A program made the position numbers and the translations under genes. 64,000 nt of DNA, from the NCBI RefSeq assembly GCF_000420785.1, contig NZ_ATVP01000006.1, positions 102,552 through 166,551 on the forward strand, given 5' to 3'. Below, in pieces: positions 42,201 through 52,867 of this stretch. Source of the stretch: Streptococcus hyovaginalis DSM 12219. GTDB taxonomy: Bacteria; Bacillota; Bacilli; Lactobacillales; Streptococcaceae. The notes beneath the pieces are model-generated. The model was not told where the DNA came from, made no database searches, and saw only the letters and a list, made by a program, of their open reading frames with translations. The first letter of the stretch is position 1. The number at the start of each line of letters is the position of its first letter.

Positions 42201-42357
42201 ACTGTTCTCCCTTTTAAACTAAGATTCTAAGCCCATACAAGACATGAGAAACGAGGATTAGAACTAGCTTTAGGAGCTCTCCTTTTCTCATCACCTGTAG
42301 GACATATTCGATGACATTTTTAGGTAACATATGGTCACCAAATTTTTGACTGATTTT

Positions 42358-42387
42358 ATTATAAAACTTAGGTCAAAAAAGGTCAAA
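42358..42387 (-). promoter_or_regulatory. clpP promoter with CtsR operator
   Basis: On the minus strand TTGACC (42386-42381), 17 bp, TATAAT (42363-42358). The plus strand carries GGTCAAA-AAA-GGTCAAA (42371-42387), a perfect CtsR box covering the -35 and spacer, so clpP should be heat-inducible through CtsR. The rest of 42201-42490 holds no gene. Confidence 0.88.
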
Positions 42388-42490
42388 TAAAAAACTCATT
42401 TTTTTAGCATTCTATCCCTTAGAGTGCTAAAAACACCTTAAAAGGAAGGAGCAATCGCTTGCTCCCCTCCAAATAATATTCATCCTATTT

Positions 42491-43120
42491 TTATTTTGTG
42501 CCAAAGAGGCGATCACCTGCATCACCAAGGCCAGGAACAATGTAGCCATGCTCATTAAGTTTTTCATCAAGCGAAGCTGTGTAAATATCTACGTCTGGGT
42601 GTGCTGCTTGTAATTTTTCAACACCTTCTGGTGCAGCTACTAAACAAACAAAACGAATGTTTGTTGCCCCACGTTTTTTGAGTGAATCCACTGCTAAAAT
42701 CGCCGAACCACCTGTCGCAAGCATTGGGTCAACTAAGAAAATTTGACGTTGATCAATATCTTCAGGCAGTTTCACAAGGTATTCAACAGGCTCTAATGTC
42801 TCTTCATCACGGTACATACCGATATGCCCAACTTTTGCCGCTGGAACCAAGCTAAGGAGGCCATCAACCATACCGATACCCGCACGGAGAATCGGAACAA
42901 TAGCTAATTTTTTACCAGCCAGTTGTTTTTGAACCGTTGTTGTTACAGGTGTTTCAATTTCAACGTCTTCAAGAGGTAAGTCACGTGACACTTCGTATCC
43001 CATCAACATAGCAATTTCATCAACTAATTCTCTAAAGTCTTTTGTTGCTGTTGTTGAACGGCGTAAAATAGATAGCTTATGCTGAATTAGCGGATGTGAG
43101 ATGACTTGGAATTTTCCCAT
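42491..43120 (-). CDS. upp: Uracil phosphoribosyltransferase
   Basis: A 209-aa pyrimidine salvage enzyme making UMP from uracil and PRPP. Motifs: [20 protein letters not shown], the PRPP site [20 protein letters not shown] and the C-terminal [13 protein letters not shown] that binds uracil. Full length. Single gene upstream of clpP, a conserved pair. Confidence 0.97.
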   Translation of the reverse strand: MGKFQVISHPLIQHKLSILRRSTTATKDFRELVDEIAMLMGYEVSRDLPLEDVEIETPVTTTVQKQLAGKKLAIVPILRAGIGMVDGLLSLVPAAKVGHIGMYRDEETLEPVEYLVKLPEDIDQRQIFLVDPMLATGGSAILAVDSLKKRGATNIRFVCLVAAPEGVEKLQAAHPDVDIYTASLDEKLNEHGYIVPGLGDAGDRLFGTK

Positions 43121-43210
43121 GATTTGAAACCACTTTCTATCGTTTTTTATTTATTATATCAAAAAATCCGCCACTAAGGGAGGATTTATCGAAAGCATTT
43201 CAGAAAAATA

Positions 43211-44380
43211 CTAGGAAGACTTTGGAAAATGCTTCACCAGACGTTCTAAAGCTACTTTTAATAGCGCTGTTGGTGTTGCAGTATTTAAGCGGAAGTGGTA
43301 TTTTCCTTCTTTCCCAAAAGTAATGCCGTCATTGAGAATTAACTTGGCATCTTCTTCCAGCACTCGACCAAGCTCATTATGGCTAAGGTCATAAGCTGAA
43401 AAATCTAGCCAAACTAAGTAAGTACCTTCTGGCTTCATCACTTTAATATCTGTCTGTGACTCCAATACGCTAACGACTAGATCAATATTAGTTTCCAAAA
43501 CATTCTTCAACTCTTGTAACCAATTCTGACCTTGCGTTAAAGCTACTTCTGTTGCTAGGAAGCCTAACGTTGATACTTCGTGTTGATTGTTAATCAATTG
43601 GGCATCTTTGAAGGCCTTGCGTAGTTTAGGATCCGGGATTAAGGCAAAGCTATTTTTGGTCCCTGCGATATTAAAGGTCTTTGTTGCACTACTTAAAACT
43701 ATTATCCGCTCTTTCTCCCCAAAGGTATCAGAAAGTAAACTATGGTGTTTATGCCCAAACAAAGCCAAATCTTGATGAATCTCATCTGACACCAAGTAGA
43801 CATTATGCTTTTGACACAAGGCTACTAGCTTATGAAGTTCTTCTGGCGTCCAGACCCGACCACCTGGATTATGTGGGCTACAAAAAACATAAAGTTTAAC
43901 AGCATTGTCTACCAAATCTTTTTCCAACTGTTGGAAATCAATTTGAAAATGGCCGTCAACTTCGACCAATGTGTTTGTAACCAATTGTCGACCACTAAGC
44001 TTCACACTTCTGGCAAAAGGTGGGTAAACTGGGGTGTTAATGAGGACAGCATCCCCTACTTTTGTCAAAGCATTAATAGCTACGGAAATCGCTGGTACAA
44101 CACCCTCAATCAAAACAATATCGTCTTTTGAAATGTCAACTTGATGTTGGTTTTTTTCCCAATTTTGAATGGCTGTAAATAAGCTATCTTTAGGCGCATC
44201 ATAACCAAAAACAGACGTTTTCGCAAAGGTTTCTAAAGCTCTAGTCATCTCTGGAAAGACCTGGAAGTCCATGTCAGCTATCCATAATGGGATAATATCT
44301 GGATCTTCTTTTACTTTTTGCCACTTGATCGCATTCGTTTTTAATCGCTCTGGGAGAACCGTAAAATTATATTGTGTCAT
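43211..44380 (-). CDS. patB: PatB/MalY-type aminotransferase (cystathionine beta-lyase)
   Basis: A 389-aa PLP enzyme of fold type I, MalY/PatB subgroup. Landmarks: PLWIADMDFQVFPEMTRALE, VFCSPHNPGGRVWTPEEL, SDEIHQDLALFG, and the PLP lysine in SSATKTFNIAGTKNS. These enzymes cleave cystathionine to homocysteine. I use ATG 44380 (AAGGAG upstream); the TTG reading at 44386 overlaps the ribosome site. It lies 10 bp after the cystathionine synthase/lyase gene, forming a transsulfuration pair. Confidence 0.9.
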   Translation of the reverse strand: MTQYNFTVLPERLKTNAIKWQKVKEDPDIIPLWIADMDFQVFPEMTRALETFAKTSVFGYDAPKDSLFTAIQNWEKNQHQVDISKDDIVLIEGVVPAISVAINALTKVGDAVLINTPVYPPFARSVKLSGRQLVTNTLVEVDGHFQIDFQQLEKDLVDNAVKLYVFCSPHNPGGRVWTPEELHKLVALCQKHNVYLVSDEIHQDLALFGHKHHSLLSDTFGEKERIIVLSSATKTFNIAGTKNSFALIPDPKLRKAFKDAQLINNQHEVSTLGFLATEVALTQGQNWLQELKNVLETNIDLVVSVLESQTDIKVMKPEGTYLVWLDFSAYDLSHNELGRVLEEDAKLILNDGITFGKEGKYHFRLNTATPTALLKVALERLVKHFPKSS

Positions 44381-44390
44381 ACCCAACTCC

Positions 44391-45485
44391 TTAGTTTTCT
44401 AAAGCTTGTTTTAAGTCTGCCTTCAAATCAATAATATCCTCAATACCGACCGACAGTCTTAAAAGATCGTCGGTTAAACCATATGAAGCTCGCACTTCTT
44501 CTGGAATGTCTGCGTGGGTCTGCGTTGCCGGATAGGTGATTAAACTTTCCACACCACCTAAACTTTCAGCAAAACTAATAATATTGAGATTATTTAATAG
44601 GCTTGGTATTTGTTTCTGATCTTTGACTTTAAAGGAGATCATACCACCTTTTCCTGTATAGAGCACCTCTTTGACAGCTTCATGGTTCTCTAAAAAGGTC
44701 ACTAATTCTCTCGCATTCTTTGTTGCAGCTTCCATACGCAATTTTAGTGTCTTAAGACCACGCATTAAGAGGTAGGAATCAAGAGGGGAGAGATTAGGTC
44801 CTGTCGTGTTGTAATGATACATGAGTTGGTCAAACGGCTCAAGATCATTAGTCACGACAACGCCTGCCAAAACATCGTTATGCCCTGATAGGTATTTTGT
44901 CGCTGAATGAATCACAAGATCTGCTCCTAGTGGAATAGGATTTTGGTAAATAGGGCTATAAAAGGTATTATCCACCAAAACCCGTGCGCCATAGTCATGC
45001 GCGACTTTTGCTATTTTAGCAATATCAAATTCAATCATTAAAGGGTTGGTCGGCGTCTCAATGTAAACAACATCTGTCGTCTCATCGATGGCTGAAATCA
45101 TCTCTTCCTCAGTATTGGTATAAGTAAAAAACAGATTTCCTTGAGCTTCCTGCTGCTTAAACCATCTGAAAGAACCCCCATATAAATCACGCGCAGCAAC
45201 AACCCGGCTGCCTGGTGCAAAAACAGAAAAAGCCAAGACGACTGCGCTCATCCCTGAACTTGTCGCAATTGCATAATCAGCGTGTTCAATTTTGGCCAAG
45301 GTTGTTTCCAAAGTGCTTCTCGTAGGATTTTTGGTTCGTGTGTAATCAAATCCTGTTGATTGGCCAAACTCGGGATGTTGATAGGTCGTAGACAGATGAA
45401 TAGGTGCCACTAAAGCTCCTGTAGCCTCGTCTGATTTGATACCTGCTTGTACTAATAAAGTTGCCAGTTGATAATTTTCTGTCAT
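44391..45485 (-). CDS. metB: Cystathionine gamma-synthase/lyase (transsulfuration PLP enzyme)
   Basis: A 364-aa Cys/Met-metabolism PLP enzyme: SSGMSAVVLAFSVFAPGSRV, VYIETPTNPLM, DNTFYSPIYQNPIPLGADLV and PLP lysine in HSATKYLSGHNDVLAG. Without biochemical data it may act as synthase or lyase (metB, metC or cgl naming varies). It is followed by patB in one operon. Complete. Confidence 0.88.
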   Translation of the reverse strand: MTENYQLATLLVQAGIKSDEATGALVAPIHLSTTYQHPEFGQSTGFDYTRTKNPTRSTLETTLAKIEHADYAIATSSGMSAVVLAFSVFAPGSRVVAARDLYGGSFRWFKQQEAQGNLFFTYTNTEEEMISAIDETTDVVYIETPTNPLMIEFDIAKIAKVAHDYGARVLVDNTFYSPIYQNPIPLGADLVIHSATKYLSGHNDVLAGVVVTNDLEPFDQLMYHYNTTGPNLSPLDSYLLMRGLKTLKLRMEAATKNARELVTFLENHEAVKEVLYTGKGGMISFKVKDQKQIPSLLNNLNIISFAESLGGVESLITYPATQTHADIPEEVRASYGLTDDLLRLSVGIEDIIDLKADLKQALEN

Positions 45486-45621
45486 ACCTCTCTCCTTTGT
45501 CCATTTTGCTCATTCGTCAAGTATTTTGTCACTTAGCACCATTTTATCACTTCTTTTAGCAGATAAACGACTCCTTATTATACCGATTGGTAATAGATTC
45601 AAATAGTTTTTATTTATAACC

Positions 45622-45664
45622 AAAAAAACCAAGAAAAGCACCGTTGGTCAGAACTTCTCCTGGT
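45622..45664 (-). terminator. Terminator after the flippase gene
   Basis: An 11-bp stem (45628-45638 with 45654-45664, two G-U pairs) followed on the minus strand by seven T (45622-45628). Ends the flippase transcript before metB. Confidence 0.8.
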
Positions 45665-45678
45665 TATCATTCTTGTCG

Positions 45679-47313
45679 TTAGCCTATTCTTAATTTTTCA
45701 CGCAAACGATTAGCTCTTCCTCCAATAAGTTTATCCAACATACGTGTCTTCAATGAGAGATATCCATAACTCATAATCCCTACACCACCGGCGATCAAAA
45801 GATAAACGGCACTGTCAAATCGTCTCTCAGGATTTAAGATAAAGCCCAAGACAAAGGTTACCAGAACGACCAAGACACTCATAATCAGCGACATGATATT
45901 AATCAAATGGAGACGTCGGCTCAAATGAGAGGATTCCAGCGAGGTTACACGTTGCAAATGATTATAACTAAGACAGATAGGCACTGCTAACGCAATAGAA
46001 GTTGATAATAACGGACCATAGCTATGGAACATGTAAATCGTAGGAAATTGCAAAATCAACTTGGTGACTAAACCATAGCCAAAATAACGAAGTGCCTTAC
46101 GATTTTCAAACATGGCTTGTAGCATTGGTGACAGCATGACATACAAGGCTAAGAAAATGGTTTGGATCATGGCAGCGATAAAGAGGCCTAAAGCCATCTC
46201 ATTTGGAGCACCATAAAATATGGTGTAAACTGGCTTAGCCAAAATGATCACCCCCGCAATAGCAGGAACAATAAACATGAAGAGCATCTGTAGATTATTA
46301 GTAATCAAATCAGCTGCCGCTTTCATATCTTTTTTGACATAATTTTCAGTCAAAAGTGCTATCCCAACACCTCCTATGGAAGCTGCTACTGAAACCAAAA
46401 GCATAACTATTTTATTGGGATTTGACGCAAAATAAGCAAACTGTACCAACAACTCAGACTTACTGTAATCGGTCATTTTCTCCATAACATTAACATAGGT
46501 CATTTGGTCAATCAAACTGAAAACCTGAATGGCTGACCCAGTAACGACAAAGGGAATAGCCTCTTTAAAAGTCTCGATGAGGAGAGCCTTAGCATCAACT
46601 GCAATATTTTTCTCTTTTGCCAAAAATATAGGCTTAAGTAGCTGCGCCTTGGCTAAGTAGTAAAGCAACACCCCCATACTAGCAATCATACCTAGAAAGG
46701 CCGCAAAAGTGGATTGGGTCACTGCTTGGACATAATCTCCAGAACCTATTTGCATGATGAAATAAGCTGTTAAAAGCATCCAAATCACACGGATAATCTG
46801 CTCTGCAACTTGACTTTTCGCAGCGGGAGCCAGATCATTGTAACCCTGAAAAACACCTCGGATGACACTCATGACAGGAAATATCAAGACTGACCAAGAT
46901 AGACTCTGAATAACAGGAATAAGCTCTTTTCCTGCACCAGACGCACTAGCAATCATTGGCGATAAAAAGTACATCACCCCTGCGCTAACTAAACCCAGTA
47001 GGAGCATCAATTTTAAAAATTCACGGATTAACTGAATAGCCTCTCCTACCTTACCCATGGCATTGTACTTCGCAATCTGTTTGGCCACTGCTACGTTCAA
47101 ACCAGAGGTCGAAATCAAAAGAAAGAGAGAATAAATATTATAACCTTGTGTGAAGAGGGCGTTGGCTTCGTTAGCATGTTGCCCCATCCACAGATACCAA
47201 GGAATAATGTAAACGACTCCTAAGAGACGACTAATAAAATTACCAGCTGCAGACCAGGCTGTTCCTCGAATCATCTGCTCTTGTTGAGAGATCTTCGGTT
47301 TTGTTTCAGACAT
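45679..47313 (-). CDS. ytgP: MurJ-type lipid II flippase / polysaccharide exporter (YtgP family)
   Basis: A 544-aa MOP-superfamily membrane protein with about 14 helices. N-terminal QQEQMIRGTAWSAAGNFISR and the later GVGIALLTENYVKKDMKAAA match the SpoVB/YtgP group; the streptococcal YtgP has been shown in the literature to replace MurJ. It is divergent from murE, which makes the lipid II precursor peptide, supporting a cell-wall role. Complete. Confidence 0.85.
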   Translation of the reverse strand: MSETKPKISQQEQMIRGTAWSAAGNFISRLLGVVYIIPWYLWMGQHANEANALFTQGYNIYSLFLLISTSGLNVAVAKQIAKYNAMGKVGEAIQLIREFLKLMLLLGLVSAGVMYFLSPMIASASGAGKELIPVIQSLSWSVLIFPVMSVIRGVFQGYNDLAPAAKSQVAEQIIRVIWMLLTAYFIMQIGSGDYVQAVTQSTFAAFLGMIASMGVLLYYLAKAQLLKPIFLAKEKNIAVDAKALLIETFKEAIPFVVTGSAIQVFSLIDQMTYVNVMEKMTDYSKSELLVQFAYFASNPNKIVMLLVSVAASIGGVGIALLTENYVKKDMKAAADLITNNLQMLFMFIVPAIAGVIILAKPVYTIFYGAPNEMALGLFIAAMIQTIFLALYVMLSPMLQAMFENRKALRYFGYGLVTKLILQFPTIYMFHSYGPLLSTSIALAVPICLSYNHLQRVTSLESSHLSRRLHLINIMSLIMSVLVVLVTFVLGFILNPERRFDSAVYLLIAGGVGIMSYGYLSLKTRMLDKLIGGRANRLREKLRIG

Positions 47314-47400
47314 AAGTGATCCTTCTAATTTTTCTTCAATTCATTATAAACTTTTGCCTAGGACTTGTAAAACCTTAACCATAAGTCTAAAATAGGAGTT

Positions 47401-48846
47401 ATGATACAAATAGAGACTGTGTTACATATTTTAAAAAATGACGCGAATTACCGTGAAATCAGCGATAATGGGAAATACGTCTACGACTGTCATAAGGTGA
47501 CCTTTACCAAACTAAGCTATGATAGCCGTGATGTCGATGCTGAAACTCTCTTTTTTGTGAAAGGTGCTTCATTTAAGGCGGAATTTCTCAACCAAGCTAT
47601 TGAAAAGGGACTTACTTGGTATATTGCTGAACAAGACTATCAAGTTGGAATCCCGGTCATTCTAGTCAATGATATCAAACAAGCCATGAGTTTGCTTGCG
47701 ATGGCTTTTTACGATCATCCAGAGAGAAAATTGCAGTTATTAGGTTTCACAGGAACTAAGGGAAAAACCACAGCAGCTTACTTCGCCTATAATATTCTAA
47801 AACAAAGCCATCGACCAGCTATGTTATCGACAATGAATACCACATTAGATGGCAAGCACTTCTTTAAATCAACACTCACAACACCAGAAAGCCTAGATCT
47901 CTTTAAAATGATGGCGGAGGCGGTTGAAAATGGAATGACTCACCTAATCATGGAAGTCTCTAGTCAGGCTTACTTGGTTAAAAGAGTTTATGGCTTAACA
48001 TTTGATGTTGGTGTCTTTTTAAATATCAGTCCAGACCACATTGGTCCCATTGAACACCCAACTTTTGAAGATTATTTTTACCACAAGCGCCTGCTCCTAG
48101 AAAATAGCCAGTCAGTTGTTGTGAATAGCGCTATGGATCATTTTGAACTTGTCAAAGAACAAGTAGCAACAAGGCCTCATGATTTCTACAGTGGAGACTC
48201 CGAAAACCTGATTATAAAGAGCTCTGCCTTCACTTTTGAAACGACAGGAAAATTAGCTGAGCACTATGATATCCAACTTATCGGACACTTCAATCAAGAA
48301 AATGCAATGGCTGCTGGTCTAGCTTGCTTACGACTAGGGGCTAGCCCTAAAGATATTCAAAAAGGCATTGCCCAAACCAGTGTTCCCGGGCGTATGGAAG
48401 TCCTCACCCAAGCTAATCAAGCCAAGGTATTTGTAGATTACGCTCACAACGGGGATAGTCTGACCAAATTGCTTGATGTCGTCAGTCACCACCAAACAGG
48501 GAAAATCATCTTGATCCTTGGAGCTCCTGGAAATAAAGGCGAAAGTCGTCGCGCCGATTTTGGACAGGTCATCAACCAGTATCCAGAGCTTGATGTCATC
48601 TTGACAGCTGATGACCCTAATTTTGAAGAACCACAGGCTATTGCCGACGAGATTGCCAGTCATATCAATCGTCCAGTTGACAAAATCATCGATCGCGAAT
48701 TAGCCATTAAAGAAGCTATGCAGCGTACCGAAACAGCTAAAGACGCTGTCATCATTGCTGGCAAAGGAGCTGATGCTTATCAAATTGTCAAAGGTGAGCG
48801 CTCACCTTACCTAGGTGATCTTGCTGTGGCACAATCTTTTTTATAG
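47401..48846 (+). CDS. murE: UDP-MurNAc-L-Ala-D-Glu:L-Lys ligase
   Basis: A 481-aa Mur ligase adding the third stem-peptide residue. ATP-binding [17 protein letters not shown] (about residue 117), the central [20 protein letters not shown], and the C-terminal specificity loop [11 protein letters not shown], where DDPN rather than DNPR marks the lysine type of streptococci. Start at ATG 47401 with AGGAG just upstream. Divergent from ytgP with an 87-bp shared promoter region. Confidence 0.95.
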   Translation: MIQIETVLHILKNDANYREISDNGKYVYDCHKVTFTKLSYDSRDVDAETLFFVKGASFKAEFLNQAIEKGLTWYIAEQDYQVGIPVILVNDIKQAMSLLAMAFYDHPERKLQLLGFTGTKGKTTAAYFAYNILKQSHRPAMLSTMNTTLDGKHFFKSTLTTPESLDLFKMMAEAVENGMTHLIMEVSSQAYLVKRVYGLTFDVGVFLNISPDHIGPIEHPTFEDYFYHKRLLLENSQSVVVNSAMDHFELVKEQVATRPHDFYSGDSENLIIKSSAFTFETTGKLAEHYDIQLIGHFNQENAMAAGLACLRLGASPKDIQKGIAQTSVPGRMEVLTQANQAKVFVDYAHNGDSLTKLLDVVSHHQTGKIILILGAPGNKGESRRADFGQVINQYPELDVILTADDPNFEEPQAIADEIASHINRPVDKIIDRELAIKEAMQRTETAKDAVIIAGKGADAYQIVKGERSPYLGDLAVAQSFL

Positions 48847-48891
48847 TTTTTTAGAATCATTATCAGGTGTTTTTTGAACCATTCTTATTAT

Positions 48892-48921
48892 AGTAAAAGG
48901 GCTTTTGATAGCCCTTTTACT
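48892..48921. terminator. Hairpin after murE
   Basis: A perfect 11-bp stem AGTAAAAGGGC/GCCCTTTTACT (48892-48902 with 48911-48921). It has no long T tail on the plus strand, so it may be a weak terminator or processing site. TATAAT at 48926-48931 just beyond it could be the -10 of the fhu operon. Confidence 0.55.
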
Positions 48922-49041
48922 GTGCTATAATCAAACACGTATCCGCACATTTGGGAAGTGCTTGCTAAGTTCTTGCCTCTCTAGCTATAAAGGTGAAGAA
49001 GGCATTTTTACAAAAATACAAATTAGAAAGGATTGGCTACG

Positions 49042-49827
49042 ATGTCTGACATAAAGGCTGAAACTATTTCGGTAGCTTACGACCATAAAATGATCATTGA
49101 ACACCTATCACTAGATGTACCCCAAGGTGCTATTACAACTATTATCGGCGCCAATGGTTGTGGCAAATCAACCCTGTTAAAAGCCCTTACGCGTATTCAT
49201 AAGGTTGAAAAAGGGGCTATCTATTTAGACGGGCAGTCTATTGCTACCTTGCCGACGAAACAAGTGGCTCAAAAAATCGCCTTATTACCACAAGTTTTAG
49301 AAGCTACAGAGGGGATCTCTGTCTGCGAATTGGTTTCTTACGGGCGATACCCCCACCAAAAATACCTCGGCAGTTTAACAGCATATGATCGTAGTCGCAT
49401 CCACTGGGCAATGGAGGTCACTAACACGATTGGTCTCGCTAACAATGATGTCGATACTTTAAGTGGTGGACAAAAACAGCGTGTCTGGATTGCAATGGCA
49501 CTCGCGCAAGATACAGATACTATCTTTTTAGACGAACCAACTACATATCTAGATCTCAATCACCAATTAGAAGTCTTGGAACTTCTCAAGCGGTTAAATC
49601 AAGAAAATGGCAAAACTATCGTGATGGTTTTACATGATCTCAATCTCTCTGCTCGATTTTCTGATCAACTTATCGCCATGAAAGATGGGGACATTCAATA
49701 TCAAGGAGCTGTATCTGATATCTTAACCGTATCGAACCTTGAGACCATCTTTAACATTAAGGCACACCTTGTAGAAGATCCTATTCAAAAGGTCCCTGTT
49801 TTACTTAGCTACCAATTATTACCCTAA
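49042..49827 (+). CDS. fhuC: Ferric hydroxamate ABC transporter, ATPase FhuC
   Basis: A 261-aa ABC ATPase of the iron-siderophore class: Walker A IIGANGCGKSTLLKALTRI, signature LSGGQKQRVWIAMALAQD, Walker B IFLDEPTTYLDLNHQ, H-loop MVLHDLNLSARF. The phrase YGRYPHQKYLG is usual for this class. I start at ATG 49042 (AAAGGA upstream), not at the upstream TTG. First gene of fhuCDBG. Confidence 0.93.
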   Translation: MSDIKAETISVAYDHKMIIEHLSLDVPQGAITTIIGANGCGKSTLLKALTRIHKVEKGAIYLDGQSIATLPTKQVAQKIALLPQVLEATEGISVCELVSYGRYPHQKYLGSLTAYDRSRIHWAMEVTNTIGLANNDVDTLSGGQKQRVWIAMALAQDTDTIFLDEPTTYLDLNHQLEVLELLKRLNQENGKTIVMVLHDLNLSARFSDQLIAMKDGDIQYQGAVSDILTVSNLETIFNIKAHLVEDPIQKVPVLLSYQLLP

Positions 49828-49839
49828 CCTGGAGGATTT

Positions 49840-50784
49840 ATGAAATACTCAAAATTTATCTCATGCCTTGCTCTAATTGTCATCGGTTGCCTATTAGTGG
49901 CCTGTGGCAACACTAAGAAAGAAGAAACATCAGCTCCTCAAACCAATCGCTCAAGTTTGCCAAAGCTAAAAGGATTTACCTATTATGGTGATATTCCTGA
50001 GAAACCTAAAAAAGTGGTTAATTTCGCCTACTCTTATACAGGATATCTCCTCGAACTAGGTATTGATGTTTCCTCCTACTCACTCGATTTAGAAAAAAAT
50101 AATCCCGCCTTTGGTGATAAACTTAAAGACTTACCTCAGCTAACCTCTGCCGATACAGAAGCTATCGCTGCGCAAGAACCTGATTTGATTATCGTTTTTT
50201 CACTCGATGACAATATTCAACAACTCAAAAAAATCGCTCCTGTTCTATCTATTGAATTTGGCGCTAGTGACTACCTGCAGGTAATGGAGCAGTTTGGTCA
50301 ACTTTTCAATAAAGAGAAAGAAGCTGCTGAATGGCTCAAAAATTGGGATCAGCAAGTGGCAGCGGCAAAAGACCAGCTCTCTCAAAAGCTGCCTTCCGAT
50401 ACCCAATTCACTGTTTTAGATTTTTACGATAAAAATATTTACCTCTATGGACCAGCTTTTGGTCGCGGGAGTGAGCTCATCTACCAAGCCCTGGGATATG
50501 AAGCACCTCAAAAAGTTCAAGATGATGTTTTCAAAGAGGGCTGGTTAGGCGTTTCACAGGAAGTTTTAGGTGACTATATCACAGACTATGCTCTCGTCAA
50601 TGTCAATGAGGATAACCAGCAAGTAGCTGCTTCACTGAAAGAAAGTGATGTCTGGAAAAATATTCCAGCAGTTTCCGACGGTCATGTCATTGAAGTTGAT
50701 TACGACCTCTTCTACTTTGCTGACCCTCTCTCTCTAGAGCGTCAACTCGATGCTTTCGTGACAGCTGTTCAAGCTAAAAAATAA
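49840..50784 (+). CDS. fhuD: Iron-siderophore binding lipoprotein FhuD
   Basis: A 314-aa lipoprotein with lipobox LLVACGN (Cys about residue 22) and the two-lobe helical-backbone fold of siderophore binders: VVNFAYSYTGYLLELGIDVS, AIAAQEPDLIIVFSLDDN, VDYDLFYFADPLSLERQLDA. Binds ferric hydroxamates at the cell surface for FhuBG. 12 bp after fhuC. Confidence 0.9.
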   Translation: MKYSKFISCLALIVIGCLLVACGNTKKEETSAPQTNRSSLPKLKGFTYYGDIPEKPKKVVNFAYSYTGYLLELGIDVSSYSLDLEKNNPAFGDKLKDLPQLTSADTEAIAAQEPDLIIVFSLDDNIQQLKKIAPVLSIEFGASDYLQVMEQFGQLFNKEKEAAEWLKNWDQQVAAAKDQLSQKLPSDTQFTVLDFYDKNIYLYGPAFGRGSELIYQALGYEAPQKVQDDVFKEGWLGVSQEVLGDYITDYALVNVNEDNQQVAASLKESDVWKNIPAVSDGHVIEVDYDLFYFADPLSLERQLDAFVTAVQAKK

Positions 50785-50805
50785 ATGACTTAAAGGAATC
50801 CTCTG

Positions 50806-51819
50806 ATGTTTAGGAATATGCGATTAAATAAGCCAAACCAGCTTTGGCTTGTTTTTTTCTTACTGCTACTCTTATGTGGATTAGGGAGTTACCTCAGTTT
50901 ACGCCTAGGTGCGATTCACTTTTCACACCACGAATTGAGACAAGTGTTAACCTCTCCTCTTAAGGACTCTAAGGTCCAAGATATCATTATCGATATCCGC
51001 TTGCCCCGTTTAATCGCTGCCTTCTTCGTTGGGGCAGCCATGGCTGAATCAGGCCTCATGATGCAAGGGATCACAAGAAATCCTATCGCAGATCCAGGTC
51101 TGTTAGGGATTAATGCCGGAGCTGGCCTAGCCCTAATCCTTGCTCAAGCCTTTTTTAAAAATCTCCACTATACACATATTTTAATCGTTTGCTTGTTAGG
51201 TTCAGCGCTAGCAACCCTACTTGTCTTTGTCTTATCCTATCGTAGAGGAAAAGGATACAACCAACTACGCCTCATCCTTGCTGGTGCAATGGTATCAACT
51301 CTTTTTTCAGCGATTGGTCAAGCCACCACTCTGTTCTTTCAATTAGAAGCCAGTGTCATTGGTTGGCAGGCTGGTGGGCTAGCACAGACCAATTGGAAAA
51401 TGCTAGAAATTGTCTTGCCTTTTATCTTACTAGGTATCGTTTTGTCACAGTTTCTAGCGCATCAACTCAACATCCTCAGCCTTAATGAGACCGTGGCCAA
51501 AGGATTAGGACAAGAAAACTTGTCAACGACCGTAATCTCACTACTCATTGTTCTCTCTCTTTCAGCGGGAGCTGTTGCCATTGTTGGTTCTATTGCTTTT
51601 GTCGGTCTGATAATTCCTCATCTTCTAAAGATGATTTTCCCAAAAGATTACAAACTCTTATTACCAATCACTGCTTTTTCTGGTGGCACCTTTTTGATTT
51701 GGATTGATTTATTAGCGCGAACACTAAATCCTCCCACTGAAATTCCCTTAGGGGCTATTATAAGTATGATTGGTCTCCCGATTTTCTTATGGCTTATTAG
51801 ACGAGGAGGCTATTTATGA
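50806..51819 (+). CDS. fhuB: Iron-siderophore ABC transporter permease FhuB
   Basis: A 337-aa FecCD-type permease with about nine to ten helices. Typical phrases: IRLPRLIAAFFVGAAMAESG, ITRNPIADPGLLGINAGAGL, VAIVGSIAFVGLIIPHLLKM. AAAGGA is upstream of ATG 50806. It overlaps fhuG by four bases (ATGA), so both permeases are made together. Confidence 0.92.
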   Translation: MFRNMRLNKPNQLWLVFFLLLLLCGLGSYLSLRLGAIHFSHHELRQVLTSPLKDSKVQDIIIDIRLPRLIAAFFVGAAMAESGLMMQGITRNPIADPGLLGINAGAGLALILAQAFFKNLHYTHILIVCLLGSALATLLVFVLSYRRGKGYNQLRLILAGAMVSTLFSAIGQATTLFFQLEASVIGWQAGGLAQTNWKMLEIVLPFILLGIVLSQFLAHQLNILSLNETVAKGLGQENLSTTVISLLIVLSLSAGAVAIVGSIAFVGLIIPHLLKMIFPKDYKLLLPITAFSGGTFLIWIDLLARTLNPPTEIPLGAIISMIGLPIFLWLIRRGGYL

Positions 51820-52823
51820 GACAAACAACCATCAAAACATCTTATATTTGGCTGCTCCTTCTCTTATCTTTAAGCCTTGCCATACTTGCCTCACTCTCTG
51901 TTGGCTACGCCAATACTTCTCTAATAGATGTTTGGGAGCTTCTTCAAGGCAATGCTTCAAGTACGACACAATTTATCATGATGACGATTCGACTCCCCAG
52001 AATCATTGCCTGTCTTTTGGGAGGAGGCTCCTTAGCTTTAGCAGGTCTATTACTACAAAATCTGACCAAAAATCCATTGGCTGACTCCGGTATTTTGGGA
52101 GTCAATGCGGGCGCTGGCTTGTTCATCTCTCTCTTAATTGGGTTCGTTAATCTATCAGATCTTCAAGCGATCATTGCAATGCCCTTTGCAGCAATGACTG
52201 GTGGTACCATCACCATCTTTGTTGTTTATTGGATTTCTCGTAAAAAAAACCACGGTATTAGTCCTACACGGCTAGTGATTACTGGAGTTGGGATGTCCAG
52301 TATGATTTCAGGTATGATGATTACTATCCTCTCATCTTTATCCGAACTTAAAATTAATCTCATCATTGAATGGTTAAGCGGTAAAATCACTACCCCCTCC
52401 TGGAATATATTAGCCTTGTTTGGGGTCATTATGATCTGTCTTTGGGGATTGACCTATAGTCAGAGCCAGTCCTTAAATATTATGAGTTTGAACGAACAAT
52501 CCGCATTAGCGCTAGGACTCAATCTACAGCAACAACGCTTGATCATTATGATGCTTGCTACAGCCCTAGCATCACTAAGCGTTGTCATTGTCAGTAACAT
52601 GACCTTTATTGGTCTGATTTCTGGGCATATCACTAAAAAAGTATTAGGCAATGACTATCACCTCAGTATTCCTGCAAGTCTTTTAGTTGGTATGCTTCTG
52701 TTATTAATTTCCGATACTATCGGACGTGTCCTGCTGGTCGGCACCGGAATCCCTACCGGTATTGTCGTAACTCTGATTGGTGCTCCCTACTTTTTATACC
52801 TCATGTTAAAAACCGATCGCTGA
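51816..52823 (+). CDS. fhuG: Iron-siderophore ABC transporter permease FhuG
   Basis: A 335-aa FecCD-type permease: TIRLPRIIACLLGGGSLALA, LTKNPLADSGILGVNAGAGL, and SNMTFIGLISGHITKKVLGN. Partner of FhuB in the heterodimeric channel. Last gene of the operon; a terminator lies some 330 bp downstream (53153). Confidence 0.92.
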   Translation: MRQTTIKTSYIWLLLLLSLSLAILASLSVGYANTSLIDVWELLQGNASSTTQFIMMTIRLPRIIACLLGGGSLALAGLLLQNLTKNPLADSGILGVNAGAGLFISLLIGFVNLSDLQAIIAMPFAAMTGGTITIFVVYWISRKKNHGISPTRLVITGVGMSSMISGMMITILSSLSELKINLIIEWLSGKITTPSWNILALFGVIMICLWGLTYSQSQSLNIMSLNEQSALALGLNLQQQRLIIMMLATALASLSVVIVSNMTFIGLISGHITKKVLGNDYHLSIPASLLVGMLLLLISDTIGRVLLVGTGIPTGIVVTLIGAPYFLYLMLKTDR

Positions 52824-52867
52824 GAAAGACTTGGCATTTATCTTTAGCATGAGATAATATGTACAGC

